Below are positions 31,744 through 40,459 of a stretch of DNA of 64,000 nucleotides, piece by piece. This DNA is from CALLVY01 sp937899855 (lineage in GTDB: Bacteria > Bacteroidota > Bacteroidia > Chitinophagales > Saprospiraceae). The number at the start of each line of letters is the position of its first letter. The first letter of the stretch is position 1. A program made the position numbers and the translations under genes. The DNA lies in NCBI GenBank assembly GCA_039820405.1, contig JBCBQC010000015.1, positions 1 through 64,000 of the forward strand, read 5' to 3'. The notes under the pieces were generated by a model. That model saw only the letters and a list, made by a program, of their open reading frames with translations, was not told the DNA's origin and searched no databases.

Positions 31744-34290
31744 ATGGCGAAGAAAAAGAGAAATAAGCGACAGCTCTCTTTGTGGATGGATCTGAATGAT
31801 GAACGTATCCCCAAGATTGGAGGTCTGTTGTGCCTCTTCCTGGCCCTGTACCTCTTCATTGCCTTTACCTCCCACCTGTTTACCTGGCAAGTCGATCAAA
31901 ACGTGTTCACCCCGTTTTCCTGGAAAACGCTTTTCCACCCCGACCTCCAGGTCGACAACTGGCTGGGGCGGCTCGGCGCGGCCATTTCCAATATGTTCTT
32001 TTTCTGGGGCTTTGGTTTGCCTTCCTACACCTTCGTTTTCCTACTCAGTATCTACGGATTGGGATTGATCAATCGCGCTCCCCTGCGGCGCTACCTGCCC
32101 ACCCTGCGCTATTCCCTCCTGCTGATGCTCTTTTTCTCCGTCTTTTTGGAGTTCCTCTTCCGCAACAACAGCTTCCCCTGGGGGGGCGCCTTCGGCGACT
32201 ACGCCTGCAACTGGCTGACCAAGTTCGTGGGCAACGTGGGCACTTTTATTCTCTTTGTCCTCTTTGTCGCCATCATGGTCGTCGTGGTCTTTAACCCCAA
32301 GACGGAAGAGTTGAGCTGGGGCAGCATCACTTACGAAATCAAGACCTTTTTCAACAACCTGTGGCGCGGCCAATTTGGCGCCAAGCAGCGCCCGAGGACC
32401 ACTGGCCAGGGCGAAACCAAAGCCCTACCCGGCTTGCGGCCTTCCGAAAAATTCCAAGCCAAGCAGGAGCCCGAAAAAACGGCCCCGGCCACCCTCCGCC
32501 CGGAAACGGCAACGATGGAGGTCAATTTACCCAATGGCAACGGCAATGGCCAGAGCCCGAGTGAAGCCCCCGCCGAGGAGGCCGAACCGACCAGTATGGG
32601 CGAGCAGTTGTCTTTCCAACTCGACAAGGACAACAAAGCGGAAAAGGCTACGCCCCTCCAAGCGGGCGAATCGGACCTGGAAATCAGCCAGGGCGCTTCC
32701 GGTGAGGAGGCGGACCACGGTGCGGGCAATAATCCTCCCATCCTGATCGCCACCGAGAACCGCGAACACAACGAACCCTACGACCCCACCCTTGAACTGT
32801 CGAGCTACGAACACCCGGTTGTGTCTTTGCTCAACAGCTACGACGAACAAAACGTAGAAATTGATCGGGCGGAATTGGAACAGAAAAAAGACCAGATCAT
32901 CTCGACCTTGCTCAACTACAAGATCGAGATCACCAAAATCAAGGCGACCATCGGGCCCACCGTCACGCTCTACGAGATTGTGCCGGCGGCGGGGGTTCGG
33001 ATCTCTCGAATCAAAAACCTGGAGGACGACATCGCCCTCAGCTTATCGGCCCTGGGCATCCGGATCATCGCCCCGATTCCGGGCAAGGGGACCATCGGGA
33101 TCGAGGTACCCAACAAGAACAAACAAATGGTGGCGCTCAAGGAAATCCTGCTTTCCGACAAATTCAAACGCGCCAAGATGGACCTGCCCATCGCCCTGGG
33201 CAAAACCATTTCGAACGAAGTCTTCGTAGCCGACTTGGCCAAGATGCCCCACCTCCTGATCGCGGGCGCCACGGGACAGGGTAAATCGGTGGGGATCAAC
33301 GTCATCCTGATGTCGCTGCTCTACAAAAAGCACCCTTCGCAGGTCAAATTTGTCCTCATCGACCCCAAGAAGGTGGAATTGTTCCCCTACAGCCGGATCG
33401 TCAGTCACTTTTTGGCCTACCTACCGGGGCTGGACGAGCCCATCGTGACCGACACCACCAAGGTGGTACATACCCTCAACTCCCTGATCATCGAGATGGA
33501 AGACCGCTACAATTTGCTCAAAAAGGCGCAATCGCGGAACATCACGGAGTACAACAAGAAATTTGTCTCGCGGAAGCTCAACCCCAATAATGGCCACCAC
33601 TTTTTGCCCTACATCGTGCTGATCATCGATGAGTTTGCGGATTTGATTATGACGGCGGGCAAAGAAATTGAATTGCCCATTGGGCGGCTGGCGCAGTTGT
33701 CGCGGGCGGTAGGCATCCACCTGGTGATCGCTACGCAGCGGCCTTCGGTCAACATCATCACCGGGGTGATCAAGGCCAACTTCCCCGCCCGGATTGCCTA
33801 CCGGGTAACGGCCAAGGTGGATTCGCGGACCATCCTCGATACGGGGGGGGCCGACCGGCTGGTGGGACGGGGCGACATGCTGCTCTCCTTTGGCAGCGAC
33901 CTGATCCGTTTGCAGTGCGCCTTCGTAGACACCCCCGAGGTGGAAAAAGTCATTGATTACATCGAACAGCAGCGGGGCTACCCCACCCCCTACTTCCTCC
34001 CCGAATTTACCGGCGACGACGAACCGGAAGGCCCCGGCGGAATCAGCGCCAAGGACCTGGACTCCTCCTTTACCGATGCGGCCCGGCTGGTGGTGCAAAA
34101 CCAACACGGCTCCACCTCGATGATCCAACGGCGGCTCAAGCTGGGCTACAACCGCGCCGGGCGGATCATGGACCAGTTGGAGGCCATGGGCATCGTAGGC
34201 CCCAGTGAAGGCAGCAAGGCCCGGGAAGTACTCATCTACGACGAGGTCCAGTTGGAACGATATTTGGATGACATCCTCAATAGGAAATAG
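31744..34290 (+). CDS. ftsK: DNA translocase FtsK
   Basis: This 848-residue ATP-driven DNA pump coordinates chromosome segregation with division. Four membrane helices lie within about residues 20-190. A variable Pro/Glu-rich linker spans about 200-375. The motor follows, with the alpha domain (YEIVPAAGVRISRIKNLEDD), Walker A GATGQGKSVG near 509-518 and Walker B VLIIDEFADLI near 627. The C-terminal gamma winged helix (STSMIQRRLKLGYNRAGRIM) that reads the orienting DNA sequence is present, so the protein is full length. A TTG 15 bases upstream is in frame, but ATG 31744 (MAKKKRNKRQ) has the better context. A perfect terminator follows at 34328. Confidence 0.96.
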   Translation: MAKKKRNKRQLSLWMDLNDERIPKIGGLLCLFLALYLFIAFTSHLFTWQVDQNVFTPFSWKTLFHPDLQVDNWLGRLGAAISNMFFFWGFGLPSYTFVFLLSIYGLGLINRAPLRRYLPTLRYSLLLMLFFSVFLEFLFRNNSFPWGGAFGDYACNWLTKFVGNVGTFILFVLFVAIMVVVVFNPKTEELSWGSITYEIKTFFNNLWRGQFGAKQRPRTTGQGETKALPGLRPSEKFQAKQEPEKTAPATLRPETATMEVNLPNGNGNGQSPSEAPAEEAEPTSMGEQLSFQLDKDNKAEKATPLQAGESDLEISQGASGEEADHGAGNNPPILIATENREHNEPYDPTLELSSYEHPVVSLLNSYDEQNVEIDRAELEQKKDQIISTLLNYKIEITKIKATIGPTVTLYEIVPAAGVRISRIKNLEDDIALSLSALGIRIIAPIPGKGTIGIEVPNKNKQMVALKEILLSDKFKRAKMDLPIALGKTISNEVFVADLAKMPHLLIAGATGQGKSVGINVILMSLLYKKHPSQVKFVLIDPKKVELFPYSRIVSHFLAYLPGLDEPIVTDTTKVVHTLNSLIIEMEDRYNLLKKAQSRNITEYNKKFVSRKLNPNNGHHFLPYIVLIIDEFADLIMTAGKEIELPIGRLAQLSRAVGIHLVIATQRPSVNIITGVIKANFPARIAYRVTAKVDSRTILDTGGADRLVGRGDMLLSFGSDLIRLQCAFVDTPEVEKVIDYIEQQRGYPTPYFLPEFTGDDEPEGPGGISAKDLDSSFTDAARLVVQNQHGSTSMIQRRLKLGYNRAGRIMDQLEAMGIVGPSEGSKAREVLIYDEVQLERYLDDILNRK

Positions 34291-34327
34291 GAGGCAAAAT
34301 TCCGGGTGTGATTACTCGGAAAAAATT

Positions 34328-34358
34328 AAACCTAGCGGCACTGCTCGCTAGGTTTTTT
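34328..34358 (+). terminator. Intrinsic terminator of ftsK
   Basis: AAACCTAGCG at 34328-34337 pairs with CGCTAGGTTT at 34346-34355 around an 8-base loop, and the T-run continues to 34359. Confidence 0.85.
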
Positions 34359-34473
34359 TGTGGGGGACGAGGTTTAAAAAAACTTTAACGAGCTGGGACC
34401 AAGAAATCGCCAATTTTCCAAGAACTTCGTACGTTTTTTGTGTTGTAAAGGAAGCAGTAAAAGTAGAAACACC

Positions 34474-35145
34474 ATGAAAAGATTCAGCACTTTCCTTCTT
34501 CTGGCCCTCTGGGCAGTATGTGGCCTGGCCCAGAGCAGCCAAGCCGTCGAGGAAAACGACCCCGCCGCCCGCGCCATCTTGGACGCCATCAAAAACAAGT
34601 ACGAGGCCTACAACTCGCTCGACGTTCACTTTACCCTCACCATTGCCTTTCCCGAAGAAGATCCCGAAATCCAGAAGGGACACATCTCCCAGCAGGGGGA
34701 AAAGTACAAACTCGACCTGGAAGGACAGAGCATCATTTCGGATGGCCAAACGATGTGGTTCCACCTCAAAAATCGCAACGAGGTACAGATCAACGACGTG
34801 ATGGAAGACGAGGAAGACGAGTTGCTATCGCCCAAAAATTTGCTGCGCATCTACGAGAACGAAGAATTTTTCTACGCTCTGGTCGGCGAAGTCGAAGAGG
34901 CGGGTACCACCGTCCAGAAGATCGAATTCAAGCCGCTGGATCGCGATTCGGAATACTCCAAAATGCGGCTCAGCATCAACAAAAAGACCCAGGAGATCAT
35001 CCGCATCAAGACCTTCGCCAAGGATGGCTCCCGCTACGTGCTCCAAATCGACCAACTGACCCCCAATAAGCGCTTTACCGACGATTACTTCCAGTTTGAC
35101 GTCTCGCAGTACCCCGGCTTACACGTCGAGAACCTGCGCAACTAG
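34474..35145 (+). CDS. LolA-like outer-membrane lipoprotein carrier protein
   Basis: This 223-residue periplasmic protein has signal peptide MKRFSTFLLLALWAVCGLAQ. The LolA fold follows: the first helix and strands (ILDAIKNKYEAYNSLDVHFT), the half-barrel (GHISQQGEKYKLDLEGQSII, DGQTMWFHLKNRNEVQINDV), and the C-terminal LSINKKTQEIIRIKTFAKDG and YFQFDVSQYPGLHVENLR. It should carry lipoproteins from the inner to the outer membrane. Bacteroidota usually have a LolA family member just after ftsK, and that is the order here. The frame opens at 34438, but ATG 34474 starts the signal peptide. Confidence 0.88.
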   Translation: MKRFSTFLLLALWAVCGLAQSSQAVEENDPAARAILDAIKNKYEAYNSLDVHFTLTIAFPEEDPEIQKGHISQQGEKYKLDLEGQSIISDGQTMWFHLKNRNEVQINDVMEDEEDELLSPKNLLRIYENEEFFYALVGEVEEAGTTVQKIEFKPLDRDSEYSKMRLSINKKTQEIIRIKTFAKDGSRYVLQIDQLTPNKRFTDDYFQFDVSQYPGLHVENLRN

Positions 35146-35194
35146 GGCCCGCTCAAGCACCGGACACTCTGTCCCGGAATTGGCTTTAATTCCC

Positions 35195-35202
35195 TAAATT
35201 TG
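35195..35202 (+). promoter_or_regulatory. -7 promoter box before the GH3 gene
   Basis: TAAATTTG fits TAnnTTTG and lies 22 bases before the ATG at 35225, giving a leader of about 16 bases. Confidence 0.45.
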
Positions 35203-35224
35203 CGGTTCAAACGACGTACAACTC

Positions 35225-36730
35225 ATGGGATTCAAGTCAAGATTGGTACAACCCTTCGCCCGGCGGGTAGCCCGCAACATCCAGCGGTGGTCGGACCGGC
35301 CCCTAGAAGCCCAGCGGGGCGTCTTCCAAGCCCTGCTCCGTGGCGGACGCCACACCGCCTTTGGCCGGGACCACAGCTTTGACCAGATCAACGACTACGC
35401 CCAATTTCGCGAACGCGTCCCCCTGCGCGACTACGAGGGCCTCCGCCCCTACGTCGAACGGATCAAGGCCGGCGAGGCCAACGTGCTGTGGAAGGGCCGG
35501 CCCAGCTACCTGGCCAAGACGTCCGGCACCACCTCCGGGGTCAAGTACATTCCCCTCACCAAAGACAGCCTGCCCAACCATTTCAATACAGCCCGCAACG
35601 CCCTGTTCAATTACTACGCCCGTACCGGACGGGGCGAGTGGCTAGACGGTAAGATGATATTTCTCTCCGGCAGCCCCGAGCTGATCCAGGTTGGGGGTAT
35701 CCCCACCGGGCGGCTCTCGGGCATCGTCAACCACCAGGTGCCCGCCTGGTTACGCACCAACCAGTTGCCCAGCTATCCGACCAACTGCATCGAGGAGTGG
35801 GAAGAAAAGCTCGAACGCATCGTCGACGAGACGCTGGGGCAGGACCTGCGTCTCATCAGTGGGATTCCGCCCTGGGTACAGATGTACTTCGAACGCCTGT
35901 TGGAACGGAGCGGCCGGGAGACGATCCAAGACTTGTTTCCCCACTTCAATATGTTTGTATACGGTGGGGTCAACTACGAACCCTACCGGGCCAGTCTGGA
36001 GCAATTGATCGGTCGGCGGATTCCCAGCCTGGAGACCTATCCGGCTTCCGAGGGTTTTATCGCCTTCCAGGATGATCCCGAGCGGGCCGGCCTCTTGCTC
36101 AACGTCCAATCGGGCATCTTTTTCGAGTTCGTCCCCGCCGACGAGATTTTCCAGGAGCAGCCACGCCGTCTCTCCCTAGCCGAGGTTGAAGTGGGGGTCA
36201 ATTACGCCCTCATCATCAACAACAATGCGGGGCTTTGGGGCTACAATATTGGCGATACGGTACGTTTTGTATCCACCCGCCCCTACCGCCTGTTGGTCAC
36301 CGGTCGGATCAAGCACTTTATTTCGGCTTTTGGCGAGCACGTGATCGGCAAGGAAGTCGAAGAGGCCCTGTTGCGGGTGGCGGCGCGGGAGGGGGTCCAC
36401 ATCGTGGAGTTTACCGTGGCGCCCCAGGTCAATCCACCGGAGGGAGGGCTGCCCTACCACGAGTGGCTGGTTGAATTTGAGGAGGTTCCCCGCGACCTCG
36501 ACGGCTTCGCCCGTCGGGTGGACGCGATGATGGAGGAGCAGAACATCTATTACCAAGACCTGATTGCGGGAAAAATTCTCCGCCCCTTGGTGATCACGCC
36601 CCTCCGTCGCAACGCCTTTCGTACCTACATGAAGACGCAGGGTAAGCTGGGGGGGCAAAACAAGGTCCCTCGCTTGGCCAACGATCGGCGTATTGCCGAT
36701 CAGTTGGCGGCCTTTAAGGAGGGACTGTGA
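35225..36730 (+). CDS. GH3-family acyl-acid amido synthetase-like protein
   Basis: This is a 501-residue adenylate-forming enzyme of the GH3 family. In plants these join acids such as auxin to amino acids, while bacterial substrates are unknown. ATP-binding motifs are clear: KTSGTTSGVKYIPLTKDS (about 99-116), YPASEGFIAFQDD (about 272-284), and NNNAGLWGYNIGDTVRF with YRLLVTGRIKHFISAFGEHV near 330-385. Length and motif order match the full family. It is common in Bacteroidota. A short orphan T9SS tail sequence lies just downstream in the same direction and is not part of this protein. Confidence 0.9.
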   Translation: MGFKSRLVQPFARRVARNIQRWSDRPLEAQRGVFQALLRGGRHTAFGRDHSFDQINDYAQFRERVPLRDYEGLRPYVERIKAGEANVLWKGRPSYLAKTSGTTSGVKYIPLTKDSLPNHFNTARNALFNYYARTGRGEWLDGKMIFLSGSPELIQVGGIPTGRLSGIVNHQVPAWLRTNQLPSYPTNCIEEWEEKLERIVDETLGQDLRLISGIPPWVQMYFERLLERSGRETIQDLFPHFNMFVYGGVNYEPYRASLEQLIGRRIPSLETYPASEGFIAFQDDPERAGLLLNVQSGIFFEFVPADEIFQEQPRRLSLAEVEVGVNYALIINNNAGLWGYNIGDTVRFVSTRPYRLLVTGRIKHFISAFGEHVIGKEVEEALLRVAAREGVHIVEFTVAPQVNPPEGGLPYHEWLVEFEEVPRDLDGFARRVDAMMEEQNIYYQDLIAGKILRPLVITPLRRNAFRTYMKTQGKLGGQNKVPRLANDRRIADQLAAFKEGL

Positions 36731-36758
36731 CGGTCGGAGAGGCCCTATCGGGCCCTGA

Positions 36759-36989
36759 GTGGACCCCGAAATCAACGGTTTGCCCAATCCCACTCGGGAT
36801 CGACTCTTGGTCGGCATTCCCACCGATGAAATCCTCAATCTCCAGGTCTATGATGCCCTGGGCCAGCCCCGCTCCGTCGTCCGGCGCGGACAGGAACTGG
36901 ACGTCAGCAATTTGGCGGATGGGGTATACTGGTTGACGGCTCGCCTGCGTGGGGGACAAATCTGGACGCAAAGCTGGGTCAAATATTGA
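36759..36989 (+). pseudogene. Orphan T9SS type A sorting-domain fragment
   Basis: A 76-codon frame encodes a near-complete Por secretion tail: GLPNPTRDRLLVGIPTDEIL, then VYDALGQPRSVVRRGQELDV, then LADGVYWLTARLRGGQIWTQ. Its first codon is GTG, directly after an in-frame TGA at 36756. There is no signal peptide or cargo domain. It is either the 3' remnant of a lost secreted-protein gene whose body was deleted, or less likely a tiny expressed peptide. It lies 28 bases after the GH3 stop. Confidence 0.6.
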
Positions 36990-37051
36990 AATTCCGGCCT
37001 TTTTAGGACCATTGAAAGCCCGTCTGATATCAGAATTTCAAATAATTCGTT

Positions 37052-37059
37052 TATTTTTG
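37052..37059 (+). promoter_or_regulatory. -7 promoter box for the starch-binding-like protein
   Basis: TATTTTTG fits TAnnTTTG and implies a start near 37065 and a leader of about 156 bases before 37221. The rest of 36990-37220 shows nothing else that I can identify. Confidence 0.4.
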
Positions 37060-37220
37060 TTAAGTACCGTGCGTGAAGAGGGAATTTATCGCAATTGTCA
37101 GGCTACCCTTTCACCACGACCACCCCATAGCACGTAATATAGGTATCCACTGCACTTCGCCCCCGGTGAAGGAGCAGCATTTCTACGTATTTTCTTACTA
37201 TTCCAAATACATTCTAGCTT

Positions 37221-37910
37221 ATGAAAAAGTTATACCTCACTCCATTTGTTTTACTCTTCACCCTCAGTAGCTTTGCTCAGGTGACCGTGACCTTTAGCGT
37301 CGACATGACGGGGGTCATGCTCAGTGGCAACGGTGTATACGTCGCGGGAGATTTCCAGAGTTGGTCGCCCGGCGTATCGGCTTACGAACTCAAGGACGAG
37401 GACGGCGATCAGGTCTTCCGAGTAACCGTCGACGTAACCCCGGTCAATGGTGCCCTCACCTTCAAGTACGTCAATGACAGCATGTGGGGCAACAACGAAA
37501 CCTTCGGTAGCGAGAGTGGTGACTGTATTGTCGAGGACGTCGACGGGAACAAGAACCGCTTTGTGGAAATTCCGGCGGGAACGACCTCGGTGGAACTGGC
37601 CACCTGGCTCTACAACTCTTGCACCGAGTCTTCCATTACCTCCTCCACGCGGGACCTGCCCGCCGTGAGCGCCCTCAAAGTGGCCCCCAACCCCTTCACT
37701 GACGTGGCGGTACTGACGTTTGACAATCCCAGCAACGACGTGCTGGACCTCCGCGTAAGCAATGCCATGGGCCAGGTCGTGTACGTCGAAAATGGACTGC
37801 GTCGCAATACGGTAGAGCTGAACCGTGGTGACTTGGCGAGCGGCGTATACTTCGCCACGCTCATCAACTCGACGGGCCTGGTGGCTACCGAGCGCCTACT
37901 GATCCAGTAG
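37221..37910 (+). CDS. Secreted protein with CBM-like Ig domain and T9SS type A tail
   Basis: This is a 229-residue extracellular protein. Signal peptide MKKLYLTPFVLLFTLSSFAQ, then a domain at about 22-130 with the pattern of starch-binding/CBM20-48-like or DUF-type Ig folds: VTVTFSVDMTGVMLSGNGVY, VAGDFQSWSPGVSAYELKDE, LTFKYVNDSMWGNNETFGSE. Two cysteines may pair. The C-terminal ~75 residues (LKVAPNPFTDVAVLTFDNPS to the end) form a T9SS type A sorting domain. It contains no catalytic domain and may bind glucans or act as a small surface lectin. A palindromic terminator follows. Confidence 0.85.
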   Translation: MKKLYLTPFVLLFTLSSFAQVTVTFSVDMTGVMLSGNGVYVAGDFQSWSPGVSAYELKDEDGDQVFRVTVDVTPVNGALTFKYVNDSMWGNNETFGSESGDCIVEDVDGNKNRFVEIPAGTTSVELATWLYNSCTESSITSSTRDLPAVSALKVAPNPFTDVAVLTFDNPSNDVLDLRVSNAMGQVVYVENGLRRNTVELNRGDLASGVYFATLINSTGLVATERLLIQ

Positions 37911-37933
37911 CTTCGTGCTCTCGTGACGGTCGC

Positions 37934-37969
37934 AAATGGGCTTCTCCCCGGGGAGAAGCCCATTTTTTT
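37934..37969 (+). terminator. Intrinsic terminator, perfect 16-base palindrome arms
   Basis: The sequence 37934-37949 (AAATGGGCTTCTCCCC) is exactly complementary to 37950-37965 and runs into a T-tract to 37969. It closes the 37221-37910 gene. Confidence 0.85.
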
Positions 37970-38030
37970 GGAGGCGAGATACAACCCGAGCTCCGGTGGA
38001 GTGGTCTTTTGGGAGCCAATCAAATTAAAA

Positions 38031-38061
38031 TTGAATCATTTATCAAAATACCGTAACTTTG
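38031..38061 (+). promoter_or_regulatory. Promoter of the bamD-rpoZ-coaBC-porD operon, nearly leaderless
   Basis: TTG at 38031-38033 and TAACTTTG at 38054-38061 are 20 bases apart, close to the Bacteroidota consensus. Only 7 bases separate the -7 box from the bamD ATG at 38069, so the transcript should begin at, or one or two bases before, the start codon. Confidence 0.65.
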
Positions 38062-38068
38062 CGTCTTC

Positions 38069-38884
38069 ATGAAAAGTAAAATATTTCACATTTTATTCGG
38101 AGCTTCCCTACTCTTGCTGTTGAGTAGTGCTTGTAAGAGTGAATTTGAGAAAATCCGGGCCAGTGGTGATGTACAGCTGTTGTACGAAAAGGCAGTGAGC
38201 TATTACGAGGATGGGCAGTACCAACGGGCGCAGACCCTTTTTGAGCTCATTATCAACAACTTACGGGGGAAGGTAGAAGCGGAAAAAATCTATTTTTATT
38301 ACGCTTACACCCATTACCACCTGCAAAAGTACGTGTTGGCGGCCTACTACTTTAAGAACTTTACCAACACCTTTCCCAACAGCCAGTACCGCGAGGAAGC
38401 CGACTTTATGAAGGGCTATTCCAATTACCAGCTCTCCCCTTCCTACCGACTCGATCAATCCTACACCCAGGACGCCATTAACGACTTCCAGCTTTTTGTC
38501 AATACCTACCCGACTTCCGAACGCGTCAACGAGTGTAACCGATTGATCGACGAATGCCGGGCCAAGTTGGAACGCAAAGCTTTCGCCCAAGCCGAATTGT
38601 ACTACGACCTCAAGCAATACCAATCGGCCCAGCACGCGTTTAAAAACCTGCTGCAGGACTTTCCCGACAGCCGACAATCGGAAACCGTCCGCTTTTTGAT
38701 GACGAAAGCGGCTTACCTACTGGCGCTGAACAGCGTATACGACAAACAGGAGGAGCGCTACCGCGAGGTCATGGCTTCCTCCGACGCATTTTTTAACCGT
38801 CATCCCGATAGCAAATACGTCAGGGAGTTGGAAACGATTCGCGACAACTCCGTTAAAAAGATAAACGAGTTCACTAATGACTGA
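38069..38884 (+). CDS. bamD: Outer-membrane assembly lipoprotein BamD
   Basis: This 271-residue lipoprotein component of the BAM complex inserts beta-barrel proteins into the outer membrane. The lipobox is LLSSAC (Cys about 22). Five TPR-like repeats follow: GDVQLLYEKAVSYYEDGQYQ, RAQTLFELIINN, KIYFYYAYTHYHLQKYVLAA, FPNSQYREEADFMKGYSNYQ and YYDLKQYQSAQHAFKNLLQD. Length and repeat number match Bacteroidota BamD. It heads an operon and its stop overlaps the rpoZ start by 8 bases. Confidence 0.93.
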   Translation: MKSKIFHILFGASLLLLLSSACKSEFEKIRASGDVQLLYEKAVSYYEDGQYQRAQTLFELIINNLRGKVEAEKIYFYYAYTHYHLQKYVLAAYYFKNFTNTFPNSQYREEADFMKGYSNYQLSPSYRLDQSYTQDAINDFQLFVNTYPTSERVNECNRLIDECRAKLERKAFAQAELYYDLKQYQSAQHAFKNLLQDFPDSRQSETVRFLMTKAAYLLALNSVYDKQEERYREVMASSDAFFNRHPDSKYVRELETIRDNSVKKINEFTND

Positions 38885-39218
38885 TATCAAAACCAAGGTT
38901 CAAAACCTCGAACCCAACGTCCAGGCCCGCGACATCAAAGCACTGATTTCGCAGACCGACAACATCTACGAAACGCTGGTCATCATCAGCAAGCGGGCCA
39001 ACCAAATTTCGGTGGACCTCAAGCACGAGTTGCACAACAAGTTGGAGGAATTTGCCGTATCCAGCGATACGATCGAAGAAATCCACGAAAACAAGGAGCA
39101 AATCGAAATCTCCAAGTTCTACGAGCGTCTTCCCAATCCCGTCCTCATCGCCGCCGACGAATTTAGCAACGGCCGCGTTCACTGGCGCCAGAAGGAAGAG
39201 CGGAACGAGGAGTTCTAG
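38877..39218 (+). CDS. rpoZ: DNA-directed RNA polymerase omega subunit
   Basis: This 113-residue Bacteroidota-type omega subunit binds and stabilises the beta' subunit of RNA polymerase. The characteristic DNIYETLVIISKRANQISVD helix is present, corresponding to the RxxxAxQI core of omega. The acidic C-terminal extension is usual in the phylum. The start ATG at 38877 lies inside the end of bamD (8-base overlap), and coaBC follows after 23 bases. This bamD-rpoZ-coaBC order is conserved in Bacteroidota. Confidence 0.88.
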   Translation: MTDIKTKVQNLEPNVQARDIKALISQTDNIYETLVIISKRANQISVDLKHELHNKLEEFAVSSDTIEEIHENKEQIEISKFYERLPNPVLIAADEFSNGRVHWRQKEERNEEF

Positions 39219-39241
39219 GACCTTGTCAATGGGTACTCCCT

Positions 39242-40453
39242 ATGACCAAGCTCCTCCAGCACAAAAAGATACTGCTCTGCGTAACGGGCAGTATCGCCGC
39301 CTACAAAGCGGCTTTCCTCACCCGCCTATTGGTCAAATCGGGGGCGGAGGTTCAAATCTTAATGACTCCCGCGGCAACGGCCTTCATCAGCTCGCTGACG
39401 CTCTCCACGCTGTCGCGCCGTCCCGTTTACCACGACATTATCTCCGAAGAAAGTTGGAACAACCACGTCGAGTTGGGACTCTGGGCCGATGCCATGCTCA
39501 TTGCTCCCTGTACGGCGACCACCCTGGCCAAATTGGCCACGGGCTTGAGCGATAATATCGTCGTGGCAACTTACTTGTCGGCCCGTTGTCCGGTGTTCTT
39601 TGCTCCGGCGATGGACCTGGACATGTGGCAGCACCCCGCTACGCGCCGCAATTTGGATAGCTTGGCGGCCTACGGCAATCACCTCATCCCGGTGGGGCAC
39701 GGCGAATTGGCGAGTGGTTTGGTGGGGGAAGGTCGGATGGGAGAGCCCGAGGAGATCGTCCAGATTTTAGCTGACTTTTTCCAGCAAACACAAGATCTGG
39801 CGGGGCAGCGGGTATTGATTACGGCCGGTCCCACCCACGAGCCGATCGACCCGGTACGGTTTATCGGCAACCGCTCGTCGGGCAAGATGGGCCTCGCCCT
39901 AGCCGAGGAAGCCGCCCGGCGGGGCGCCCAAGTCGATCTGGTGCTGGGGCCCTCCGTACTCCGGGCCCAGCATCCCGCCATCCAAACCCACCGAGTAGAA
40001 ACGGCCCAGCAGATGTACGAAGCCGCCCAGTCCCGTTTTAAAGCGGCCCAGCTCACCATCCTCTGCGCTGCCGTGGCCGATTACCGACCACGGACGGTCG
40101 CCGAGCGCAAGCTCAAGAAACAAGCGGCGGCCCTGGAGCTGCGCTTGGAAAAAACGGTGGACATCGCCGCGACGCTGGGACAGCAAAAACGCACCGATCA
40201 ACTGCTGGTGGGCTTTGCCCTCGAAACCAATAACGAAGCGGAAAACGCCCGGGGCAAGCTGGAACGCAAAAATTTGGACTTTATCGTCCTCAATTCGCTG
40301 CGGGACCCCGGCGCGGGATTCCAGCACGATACCAATAAGGTTTCCCTGCTCTTCCGAGACAATAATCGGCTTGATTTTGAGTTAAAAACAAAAACCGCCG
40401 TGGCCGTTGACATCGTCGACCAAGCCGTTCGCATTTTATCCACCCACCGGTGA
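39242..40453 (+). CDS. coaBC: Bifunctional phosphopantothenoylcysteine decarboxylase/synthetase CoaBC
   Basis: This 403-residue enzyme performs two steps of coenzyme A synthesis. The N-terminal flavoprotein CoaC half (about 1-185) has [32 protein letters not shown] and the APAMDLDMW loop, where many families have Asn at the fourth position (PAMN). The substrate flap reads [13 protein letters not shown], with Ser where E. coli has Cys. The C-terminal CoaB half (about 190-403) has [40 protein letters not shown] and CAAVADYRP. The differences look lineage-typical but are worth checking. It is the third gene of the bamD operon. Confidence 0.94.
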   Translation: MTKLLQHKKILLCVTGSIAAYKAAFLTRLLVKSGAEVQILMTPAATAFISSLTLSTLSRRPVYHDIISEESWNNHVELGLWADAMLIAPCTATTLAKLATGLSDNIVVATYLSARCPVFFAPAMDLDMWQHPATRRNLDSLAAYGNHLIPVGHGELASGLVGEGRMGEPEEIVQILADFFQQTQDLAGQRVLITAGPTHEPIDPVRFIGNRSSGKMGLALAEEAARRGAQVDLVLGPSVLRAQHPAIQTHRVETAQQMYEAAQSRFKAAQLTILCAAVADYRPRTVAERKLKKQAAALELRLEKTVDIAATLGQQKRTDQLLVGFALETNNEAENARGKLERKNLDFIVLNSLRDPGAGFQHDTNKVSLLFRDNNRLDFELKTKTAVAVDIVDQAVRILSTHR

Positions 40454-40459
40454 TCCACC

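Noticed and set aside
36949..37137. 62-codon frame downstream of the orphan T9SS tail
   Set aside because: It overlaps the tail in another frame and spans AT-rich promoter-like DNA. No signal or domain is visible.
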